Shown here: piece by piece, positions 1 to 5,117 of the stretch | Layout of the letters: every line of letters begins with the position of its first letter | Numbering within the stretch: the stretch's first letter is position 1 | Assembly (NCBI GenBank): GCA_046717125.1 | Contig: JBKJVQ010000178.1 | Coordinates: forward strand, 1 to 5,117 | DNA from: JBKJVQ01 sp046717125 | Lineage (GTDB): Bacteria > Pseudomonadota > Alphaproteobacteria > Rhizobiales > Methyloligellaceae | Reading direction: 5' to 3' | Length of the DNA stretch: 5,117 bases | Notes under the pieces: generated by a model | Databases searched by the model: none | Told to the model about the DNA's origin: nothing | The model's input: the letters and a program-made list of their open reading frames with translations, nothing else | Made by a program: the position numbers and the translations under genes

Positions 1-1091
1 CCCTGACGGCGCTGCTCGACGAGCGGCGGCGCCGGCTGGCGGCCGAGGGCCTCTTCGATGCCGAGCGCAAGCGGCCCCTACCGTTCCTGCCGCGGGTCAT
101 CGGCGTCGTCACCTCGCCGACCGGCGCGGTCATCCGGGACATCCTGCATCGCCTGTCGGATCGGTTTCCGCGCCATGTGCTGGTCTGGCCTGTTCGCGTG
201 CAGGGTGAGACCTCGGCGGCCGAAATCGTGGAGGCGATTGGCGGTTTCAACACGATGTCGCCGGGAGGCGCAGTTCCTCGCCCAGACCTCCTGATCGTGG
301 CGCGGGGCGGCGGCAGCCTGGAAGATCTGTGGAGCTTCAACGAGGAGACCGTGGTGCGGGCGGTTGCGGCCAGCGCCATTCCCGTCATCTCGGCGGTGGG
401 TCATGAGACCGACTGGACCCTGATCGATCTTGTCGCCGACCACCGTGCACCCACGCCGACCGCCGCCGCCGAACGCGCTGTGCCCGTGCGTGCGGATCTG
501 ATAGTCGCCATCGCCGGTCATGGGGTGCGGCTTGGCGCATGTCTCGTGCAGTCCGTCGACCGGAAACGGCAAGTGATCCGCGGACTCGCGCGCGGACTGC
601 CGCGCCCTGCGGACATGCTGGCGTTGCCGCGCCAGCGATTCGATGCCGCCTCGGGAAGGCTCGGTCGTGCGCTCGTCGCCAATGCGCAGGCGCATCATCG
701 GCGTCTCGACCGGCAGGCCGTGCGGCTGCGTCCGCAGATTCTTTTGCAGGGCGTCGGCCGGGGACGCGACCGGATGCAAACGGCGTTGCGCCGGGGTTCG
801 CAGGCGATCCGTCAATTTGTCCTGTTGCGGCAGGGTAGACTCGACGCGCAGGCCAAACTGCTCGACGCGCTCGGCTATCAAGCCGTGCTCAACCGGGGTT
901 ATGCGCTCGTCTACGATTCAGACGGACGCATGGTTCGCCGTGCGTCGTCTGTCGGCGGCGGCGAGGCGCTCGCGATTCAGTTCGCGGATGGACGCATCGA
1001 CGCCTGTGCAGATAGCGCGGCATCGGCGCCGCCACAGGCGAGGCCGAAGCGAAAAGTGATTGCACCGAGCGGGCAAGGGACTTTGCTTTGA
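1..1091 (+). CDS. xseA: Exodeoxyribonuclease VII large subunit, 5'-truncated by window edge
   Basis: Large, catalytic subunit of exonuclease VII, a cytoplasmic nuclease that with XseB degrades single-stranded DNA from both ends. The reading frame is open from the left edge (first full codon at 3) to TGA at 1089-1091, giving 362 residues. Family members are about 450-540 residues, so the N-terminal OB-fold part lies outside the window. Visible family blocks are the stretch around PRVIGVVTSPTGAVIRDIL (from about 93), ARGGGSLEDLWSFNEE (300-347), and VGHETDWTLIDLVADHRAPT (396-455). His at 402-404 and Asp at 411-413 match residues considered catalytic in the E. coli enzyme, as do the Arg of RGGGS and the Asp of RDIL. 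A charged, probably helical region follows, then the conserved NRGYALVYDSDG block near 891-923 and a Pro/Ala/Lys-rich tail ending GQGTLL. No frameshift is seen. Identification is firm; the true start is not visible. Confidence 0.97.
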   Translation, partial: LTALLDERRRRLAAEGLFDAERKRPLPFLPRVIGVVTSPTGAVIRDILHRLSDRFPRHVLVWPVRVQGETSAAEIVEAIGGFNTMSPGGAVPRPDLLIVARGGGSLEDLWSFNEETVVRAVAASAIPVISAVGHETDWTLIDLVADHRAPTPTAAAERAVPVRADLIVAIAGHGVRLGACLVQSVDRKRQVIRGLARGLPRPADMLALPRQRFDAASGRLGRALVANAQAHHRRLDRQAVRLRPQILLQGVGRGRDRMQTALRRGSQAIRQFVLLRQGRLDAQAKLLDALGYQAVLNRGYALVYDSDGRMVRRASSVGGGEALAIQFADGRIDACADSAASAPPQARPKRKVIAPSGQGTLL

Positions 1092-1120
1092 TCGCGATGA
1101 CATCGTGGTCGAGAGCTTTG

Positions 1121-1147
1121 AAAGCGCGATTCCAAGTCCCGCGCTTT
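1121..1147 (+). terminator. Stem-loop downstream of xseA, possible weak terminator
   Basis: AAAGCGCG (1121-1128) and CGCGCTTT (1140-1147) form a perfect 8-bp inverted repeat with an 11-nt loop, starting 29 nt after the xseA stop. Only three T residues follow the GC core, so it is not a textbook rho-independent terminator. It lies in the 94-bp gap before the DUF2093 gene, where I see nothing else convincing: no clear promoter and no RNA gene. It could end or attenuate xseA transcription, or be chance in GC-rich DNA. Confidence 0.35.
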
Positions 1148-1185
1148 GCCGGTAAGGTTGGCATGACAGTTCTGGAATGGGTGGC

Positions 1186-1416
1186 ATGAACAGGTTCGAA
1201 CGCAGGCCGCAGCATGGCCGCGAGGCGCGGCTCAGATACGCCGATGGCGAGTTTCATATTCTCGCACCGGGCGATTTCGTGCTTTGCGCGGTGACGGGCA
1301 GGCCGATCCCGCTCGAGGAGCTGCGCTACTGGAGCGTCGAGCTTCAGGAGCCTTACGCGGATGCTAAAGTCTCGCTCGACCGCTACCGGCACATCGTTCT
1401 GCGCAAGCCGGCCTGA
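1186..1416 (+). CDS. DUF2093 family small protein of unknown function
   Basis: A 76-residue, probably cytosolic protein with no signal peptide or membrane segment. It matches the alphaproteobacterial DUF2093 family, recognised by the block CAVTGRPIPLEELRYWSVEL (residues 34-53), preceded by EARLRYADGEFHILAPGDF. Family members are about 65-80 residues, so it looks full length. I chose the ATG at 1186 because it gives the typical MNRFER start and lies 9 nt after a GGA (1174-1176). The in-frame ATG at 1177 directly abuts that GGA and adds only three residues. The gene follows xseA on the same strand with a 94-bp gap and runs convergently into lpxK, its stop only 11 bp from the lpxK stop. It has a single cysteine (residue 34), so a classical zinc ribbon is unlikely. 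No function is known to me. Its place beside lipid A genes recurs in related genomes as I recall, but that is not evidence of a role. Confidence 0.9.
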   Translation: MNRFERRPQHGREARLRYADGEFHILAPGDFVLCAVTGRPIPLEELRYWSVELQEPYADAKVSLDRYRHIVLRKPA

Positions 1417-1427
1417 CTTTTATCGGG

Positions 1428-2447
1428 CTAAGTCCTGCCACTTGCCCGCACGCGGTTGAGCGTATCGGTCACCATCTCCTGCAAGCGGTCAGGCTCCTCG
1501 AACACGAGCTGCATATTGAGCGGCCGCGATTTATGCCGCAGCTCGCCCAGCGGCCCGTCATCCTGTGGCAGACGCACCCAGTCTTTCTCAGTCGTCACCA
1601 GCATTGCCTTCTTCCCTGCCGCGCTTTTCAGCAGCATGTCCGCGTCTTTGGCGGTGTAAGCGTGGTGATCCGCGAACGGTACGGTTTCGACGACGCGAGC
1701 GAATTTTTTCAGTGTCCGGAAGAATTTCTCCGGCCGGGCGATGCCGGCGAAGCCTACCGTTGGCAACACCGTGAGCCAACGCGGATCGCTGACGGGTTCA
1801 AGCCGCGCTTTGAGTACCGGCAGATTGCGCGAAGCGGCGGCGCGTAGAACGGTCACCGCACGGTCGCCCTCGCCGATCAGTACGATGCCGCTCGCATGCG
1901 CGATCTGCCGGTCGAGCGGCGCGCGCAACGGGCCGGCGGGTATGTTCCGGCCGTTGCCGACGCCCGCGCCTGCATCCACACAGATCAGGGAGAGATCCTT
2001 CGCCAGGGCCGGTGATTGAAATCCATCGTCCATGAGGATCACGCTCGCGCCGCTGTTTTCGGCAAACTTGGCTCCGGCGGCTCGGTCTGCTGCGACGATG
2101 GTGCGCGCGGCGCTCGCCAGGAGCAGCGGCTCGTCGCCGACATCCTCGGCCCGGTCTTCGGGTCTGACGTCGATGGGCCCTTTTTCCTTCCCGCCATAGC
2201 CGCGGCTGAGGATCGCCGGGTTTTCGCCCATGCCATTCAACATGCGGGCCAGCGCGATGGTCGCGGGGGTCTTGCCGCCGCCCCCCGCCGTGAAATTGCC
2301 GAGGCAGATAACGGGCAGGGCGGAACGATGGTGCGGAGCTTGCGCCATGCGGCGCGCGCCGATCGCCCCGTATAGCGCGCCAAGCGGCGAAAGCAGCCAA
2401 GGGACGACGCCGGAGCCGTACCACCAGGCCGGCGTCTCAAGGCGCAT
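1428..2447 (-). CDS. lpxK: Tetraacyldisaccharide 4'-kinase (lipid A synthesis)
   Basis: LpxK transfers phosphate from ATP to the 4' position of the tetraacyldisaccharide 1-phosphate, making lipid IVA at the cytoplasmic face of the inner membrane. The 339-residue product is a usual length. Motifs in order: N-terminal hydrophobic segment WWYGSGVVPWLLSPLGALYG (8-27), which likely sits in the membrane; P-loop GNFTAGGGGKTP (50-61); LSRGYGG (80-86); DVGDEPLLL (102-110); DDGFQ (140-144); a GPLRAPL block (172-178); FAGIARPEKFF (233-243); FADHHAYT (258-265); and TTEKDWVRLP (285-294). The P-loop has Gly where homologues mostly carry Thr or Ala. The start at 2445-2447 gives the standard MRLETPAWWY beginning. 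An in-frame ATG 129 bp upstream would add 43 arginine-rich residues overlapping waaA and is rejected. The gene overlaps the end of the WaaA fusion by 11 bp, with a GAGAG sequence just upstream, suggesting translational coupling. The stop is TAG at 1428-1430. Confidence 0.96.
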   Translation of the reverse strand: MRLETPAWWYGSGVVPWLLSPLGALYGAIGARRMAQAPHHRSALPVICLGNFTAGGGGKTPATIALARMLNGMGENPAILSRGYGGKEKGPIDVRPEDRAEDVGDEPLLLASAARTIVAADRAAGAKFAENSGASVILMDDGFQSPALAKDLSLICVDAGAGVGNGRNIPAGPLRAPLDRQIAHASGIVLIGEGDRAVTVLRAAASRNLPVLKARLEPVSDPRWLTVLPTVGFAGIARPEKFFRTLKKFARVVETVPFADHHAYTAKDADMLLKSAAGKKAMLVTTEKDWVRLPQDDGPLGELRHKSRPLNMQLVFEEPDRLQEMVTDTLNRVRASGRT

Positions 2448-4455
2448 GGCTGCTCTCGGTCTTCCTTGGAAGAAACGGCGCGAGCGCCTGGAGGGTGATG
2501 TCGAGCGCCCCGCCCATGGCCTCGATCGCATCATTTGCCCGCAACTGCATGGCCTCGCGCGATTCCGGATCGTCAAGCAGCGCAGCCGTCTCCCGCTCGA
2601 GCTCGTTTCTGTCGTTCACCTGCCGGCATCCGCCGCATGCGATCAATGCGTCATAGGTATCGCGGAAATTGTTCCTGTGCGGACCGGTCAGGACCGCCGC
2701 GCCCCATTTGATCGCCTCGACCGGGTTCTGCCCGCCATGCGGCACCAGCGATCCCCCGATAAAAGCCACATCGGCGAGCGAGTAGAACAGTCCCAGCTCA
2801 CCGATCGTGTCGGCGATGTAGATGTCCGTTGCGCCGTTTAGCGATGCGCCTTGCGAGCGCAGCGCAGTGCGAAGTCCGCGCTGCCGCAGCACCGCGTCGA
2901 TCTGCGGGGCGCGTGGCGGATGCCGGGGCACGATCACGGTCAGGAGGCCGTTGCGCTGCGCGGCGAGACTCCGGTGCGTATCGGCGACGAGCTCGTCCTC
3001 TCCCGCATGGGTGCTCGCGGCGAGGAACACGGTGCGGCCGCCGATGGCCGACTCCAGAACTTGATGCTGGCCGGGATCGGCGGGAGGACGGGGGGCATCG
3101 AATTTCAGATTGCCGATCGCGCGTACGTCCAGAGCGCCGAGCTCAGAGAATCGTTCGGCCAACCGCTCGTTCTGGGCGAGGACGAGGTCGAAGCTGGAGA
3201 AGAGCGGGCGGCTCATCGAAGGCCGCTTGCGCCAGCGCTCCAGTGAAGAGCGCGACATACGTCCGTTGACGAGAACCAGGGGTACGCCCCGCGCATTCGC
3301 CTCCGCCAGCAGATTGGGCCAGATCTCGCTTTCCACGAACAGCGCGATGTCCGGTCGCCAGTGATTGAAAAAGCGCATCGCATAGGCCGGGTGATCGAGC
3401 GGCACGTATTGGTGGATCGCGCCCTGTGGGAGGCGCGCCTTAGCGAGCCCCGCTGATGTGACGGTGCCCGTCGTCAAGAGGATCTTGAGGCCGGGGTCGC
3501 TCTGGCGCAGAGCGTCGATCAGCGGCATGACCGCCATTGTCTCGCCGACGCTCGCGGCGTGAAACCACGCGACAAATCCGTCCGGGCGTTCGCGCGCTGA
3601 CATTCCGTAGCGCTCGTGGCGGCGCGCGGCGTCCTCCTTCCCCTGCCACTGCCGGATGCGCAGCAGCGCCGGCGCCAGAGGGCGCGCGGCATGTGTCAGG
3701 CCGCGATAGAGGGCGAGGCCCGAGCGAGCGGAAGGCTTGGACGTTTCGGTTGCCATCGGATCGGTCGCGCCCACCATGGCGTAGGCGCGCCCCGTGGCAT
3801 CGTTCAGGCTGCGTTCGATCTCCAACCGCGCCCGCTCTTTTGCCACGGCGCCCGCTTCCCGATCGACGAAGATCGGATCGGCGATGACGGTGGCGAGCGG
3901 CGAAAACGGCATGTTGATCGTAAACCGGCTCCAGGACGAGAAAGCCCAGAAGCGCTTGGTCGCGACCGCCACCGGGACGACGGGCCGTCCGGACAGGCGG
4001 GCCAGCGTCACGATGCCTTCGCCCACCACGCGCGCGGGGCCGGGCGGTACATCGGCTGTCATGACGATGCTGTCGCCATCGGCCAGCGCACGCACCGCGC
4101 CGCGCAAGGCAGCCGCGCCGCCATAGTCCTTCTTCGTGCGGCCCTGCGCGCCCGCGCCGCGCACCGTCTTCACGCCGAAGCGGTGCAGCATCTGGGCCGC
4201 GACCTCGCCGTTCAGGTGACGCGAGGCGATCACGGTGATCGGCGCGGCGCGTTCTTCGGGGTTGGTCTTCACCGTCAGTAGGAACTGGCCGTGCCAGGTC
4301 GCAACGATCTGCGGATGGTTTTGCAGGATTTTGTCGTCTGTCTGCCGTCTGTCATGGACGAAGCGGCCGGTTTTCCAGACCAGCTGTACCCAGCCATGCA
4401 GCGCCGACGCCGCGACGCGTATCGCCATCTTCGAGCGCGACAGACGCTTCAACAT
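2437..4455 (-). CDS. waaA: Fusion: DUF374 acyltransferase-like domain + Kdo transferase WaaA/KdtA
   Basis: One uninterrupted 672-residue frame contains two proteins usually encoded separately. Residues 1-230 are DUF374 (lysophospholipid acyltransferase-like): VATWHGQFLL (51-60), SRHLNGEVAAQML (78-90), FGVKTVRGAGAQ (93-104), GGAAALRGAVRALADGD (112-128), TADVPPGPARV (133-143), and GIVTLARLSGRPVVPVAVAT (147-166). Residues about 245-665 are the Kdo transferase, which adds Kdo from CMP-Kdo to lipid IVA: LALYRGLTHAARPLAP (247-262), FHAASVGE (298-305, with Glu305 matching the proposed catalytic base), FVESEIWPNL (373-382), IGNLKFD (447-453), STHAGEDE (481-488), VPRHPPR (509-515), and IGELGLFYSLADVAFIGGSL (551-570) followed by PHGGQNPVEA. 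Each half is about its normal length (roughly 230 and 430). Internal ATGs at 3775-3777 (M227) and 3754-3756 (M234) could start a separate WaaA, but neither has a clear ribosome binding site and no stop separates the halves. Start choice (4453-4455, MLKRL) follows family beginnings; no good Shine-Dalgarno is visible. The alternative ATG at 4426-4428 is possible. Confidence 0.93.
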   Translation of the reverse strand: MLKRLSRSKMAIRVAASALHGWVQLVWKTGRFVHDRRQTDDKILQNHPQIVATWHGQFLLTVKTNPEERAAPITVIASRHLNGEVAAQMLHRFGVKTVRGAGAQGRTKKDYGGAAALRGAVRALADGDSIVMTADVPPGPARVVGEGIVTLARLSGRPVVPVAVATKRFWAFSSWSRFTINMPFSPLATVIADPIFVDREAGAVAKERARLEIERSLNDATGRAYAMVGATDPMATETSKPSARSGLALYRGLTHAARPLAPALLRIRQWQGKEDAARRHERYGMSARERPDGFVAWFHAASVGETMAVMPLIDALRQSDPGLKILLTTGTVTSAGLAKARLPQGAIHQYVPLDHPAYAMRFFNHWRPDIALFVESEIWPNLLAEANARGVPLVLVNGRMSRSSLERWRKRPSMSRPLFSSFDLVLAQNERLAERFSELGALDVRAIGNLKFDAPRPPADPGQHQVLESAIGGRTVFLAASTHAGEDELVADTHRSLAAQRNGLLTVIVPRHPPRAPQIDAVLRQRGLRTALRSQGASLNGATDIYIADTIGELGLFYSLADVAFIGGSLVPHGGQNPVEAIKWGAAVLTGPHRNNFRDTYDALIACGGCRQVNDRNELERETAALLDDPESREAMQLRANDAIEAMGGALDITLQALAPFLPRKTESSHAP

Positions 4456-4469
4456 CGCGGCAGATCAAG

Positions 4470-4497
4470 ATGACTTGGGGTTAACACCCCAAGTCAT
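4470..4497 (-). promoter_or_regulatory. Perfect 12-bp inverted repeat (hairpin) just upstream of the DUF374-WaaA start
   Basis: ATGACTTGGGGT (4470-4481) and ACCCCAAGTCAT (4486-4497) are perfect reverse complements around a 4-nt loop. As minus-strand RNA this would be a strong 12-bp stem with loop GUUA, ending 14 nt before the ATG at 4455, inside the zone a ribosome would occupy at initiation. There is no T-tract after it, so a standard intrinsic terminator is unlikely. It could be a 5'-UTR structure controlling translation, an mRNA-stabilising or processing hairpin between the exporter gene and the fusion gene, or an operator for a dimeric repressor. The structure is directly visible; the role is not. 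Confidence 0.6.
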
Positions 4498-4521
4498 GAA
4501 CGTGATCGGTTCACATAGGTT

Positions 4522-4570
4522 GAGCATGATGTCGTCCGAAAACCGCTTCACACTGTTCGGCGTCCTGCTC
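4522..4570. repeat. Rhizobial-type intergenic palindromic repeat (REP-like)
   Basis: A 49-bp imperfect palindrome 11 bp beyond the exporter stop codon. The outer arms are GAGCATGA (4522-4529) and TCCTGCTC (4563-4570), with 7 of 8 pairs matching. An inner pair CCGAA (4536-4540) and TTCGG (4556-4560) encloses a 15-nt loop, AACCGCTTCACACTG. This closely resembles a short intergenic repeat I know from many Bradyrhizobium, Rhodopseudomonas and other Hyphomicrobiales genomes, which has GAGCATGAT arms and a CCGAAAACCG core. Such elements are usually non-coding and may act as 3'-end hairpins that protect or end mRNAs. Family assignment is from memory of the pattern, not from a search. Confidence 0.7.
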
Positions 4571-4581
4571 CGCCCCTTACT

Positions 4582-5117
4582 CTACTCGCCGGCGACCGCG
4601 GCTGCGCGCCTTGGTTCGACCGGCGTTTCCTCTGCGCCCGTAATGCCGAACTGTGTCTTGTGCAGACGCGTATACAGGCCGCCCTTCGCAACCAGCTCGT
4701 CGTGCCGGCCCGTTTCCAGAATGCGTCCATGATCGATGACGCAGATCAGATCGGCCTTTTGCACGGTCGAAAGCCGGTGCGCGATCATCAGCACGGTTTT
4801 GCCGCGCATGAGCTGTTCGAGCGCCTTCTGCACCTTGGCCTCAGCCTCGGAGTCGAGCGAGGAGGTCGGTTCGTCAAGCAGCAGCACCGGCGCGTTCTTG
4901 TAGATCGCGCGCGCGATGGCGATGCGCTGGCGTTCGCCTCCGGACAGGGAAACGCCTGCTTCGCCCGCGCGCGTATCGTAGCCATGGGGCAACTTCTCGA
5001 TGAATTCGTGAGCCGCGGCAGCCTTGGCGGCCGCAATAACCGCTGCATCGTCGACCCCGGTCGAGCCATAGGCGATGTTTGCGCGCAGCGTGTCGTCGAA
5101 CAGCACGGGATCCTGCG
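4582..5117 (-). CDS. MsbA-type lipid A ABC exporter, C-terminal part of ATPase domain (partial)
   Basis: This is the C-terminal 178 residues of an ABC transporter nucleotide-binding domain; the gene continues past the right edge, where the membrane domain and Walker A should lie. The visible frame begins in the Q-loop (QDPVLFDDTLRANIAYG), followed by the ABC signature LSGGERQRIAIARAI (from 4947 leftwards), Walker B and D-loop VLLLDEPTSSLDSEAE (from 4887), and the H-loop MIAHRLST with His at 4777-4779. The C-terminus ends in a Pro/Ala-rich tail (EPRRAAAVAGE) with TAG at 4582-4584. The GTG at 5104-5106 is internal, not a start. The QDPVLFDDTLRANI pattern is typical of full-length fused exporters (subfamily B, MsbA-like). 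Sitting upstream of the WaaA fusion and lpxK on the same strand supports a role in flipping lipid A-core, but the ATPase half alone cannot prove the substrate, so no symbol is given. A 126-bp spacer separates it from the fusion gene. Confidence 0.92.
   Translation of the reverse strand, partial: QDPVLFDDTLRANIAYGSTGVDDAAVIAAAKAAAAHEFIEKLPHGYDTRAGEAGVSLSGGERQRIAIARAIYKNAPVLLLDEPTSSLDSEAEAKVQKALEQLMRGKTVLMIAHRLSTVQKADLICVIDHGRILETGRHDELVAKGGLYTRLHKTQFGITGAEETPVEPRRAAAVAGE

Noticed and set aside
78..881. 267-codon open frame on the minus strand opposite xseA
   Set aside because: It lies wholly antisense to a clearly recognised gene, its translation is rich in Arg/His/Pro with no family motif, and long antisense frames are expected at this GC content.
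1177..1185. Earlier ATG for the DUF2093 gene
   Set aside because: It leaves no spacing from the only GGA upstream, and the family normally begins at the MNRFER methionine at 1186.
2448..2576. 43-residue N-terminal extension of LpxK from an upstream in-frame ATG
   Set aside because: The extension is Arg/Ser-rich, unlike LpxK N-termini, and overlaps waaA coding sequence; the ATG at 2445-2447 gives the standard beginning.
3616..4281. 221-codon open frame on the plus strand opposite the DUF374-WaaA gene
   Set aside because: Its translation is low-complexity Arg/Ala/Gly-rich with no domain signature, and the opposite strand encodes conserved WaaA and DUF374 motifs throughout.
4456..4530. Promoter for the WaaA fusion gene on the minus strand
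   Set aside because: I looked for -35/-10 pairs with suitable spacing and found no convincing match, so none is annotated.
1..5117. Mobile element, CRISPR array, tRNA/rRNA gene, toxin-antitoxin or defence genes
   Set aside because: No transposase, integrase, repeat-spacer pattern, tRNA-like fold or relevant domain is visible; coding sequence with ordinary core functions fills almost all of the window.

Overview
The window is GC-rich chromosomal DNA from an alphaproteobacterium, most likely of the order Hyphomicrobiales (Rhizobiales). Three things point there: the protein sequences, the neighbourhood of xseA, a DUF2093 gene and lipid A genes, and an intergenic palindromic element that looks like a repeat common in rhizobial and Bradyrhizobium-like genomes. 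I cannot name the genus.

Layout. Positions 1-1091 (+) carry the 3' two thirds of xseA, the large subunit of exonuclease VII. A 94-bp gap with a small stem-loop follows, then a 76-codon DUF2093 gene (1186-1416, +). All remaining genes lie on the minus strand and converge on it. Read in their own direction they are: the C-terminal end of an MsbA-type ABC exporter (running off the right edge, stop at 4582), a 126-bp spacer, one long ORF (4455-2437) joining a DUF374 acyltransferase-like domain to the Kdo transferase WaaA/KdtA, and lpxK (2447-1428), which overlaps the preceding gene by 11 bp.

The minus-strand genes form a coherent lipid A-Kdo2 module. LpxK phosphorylates the lipid A disaccharide at the 4' position, WaaA adds Kdo, the DUF374 domain probably handles an acyl chain, and the MsbA-like exporter would flip the product across the inner membrane. 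xseA and the DUF2093 gene are unrelated in function as far as can be seen.

The main points of interest are the in-frame DUF374-WaaA fusion, normally two adjacent genes in relatives as I recall them, and the 126-bp spacer before it. That spacer holds a rhizobial-type palindromic repeat and a separate perfect 12-bp inverted repeat ending only 14 nt before the fusion start codon. I see no phage, CRISPR, toxin-antitoxin or transposon content, and no wholly new system. The window is mostly a well-ordered core region with an unusual gene fusion.
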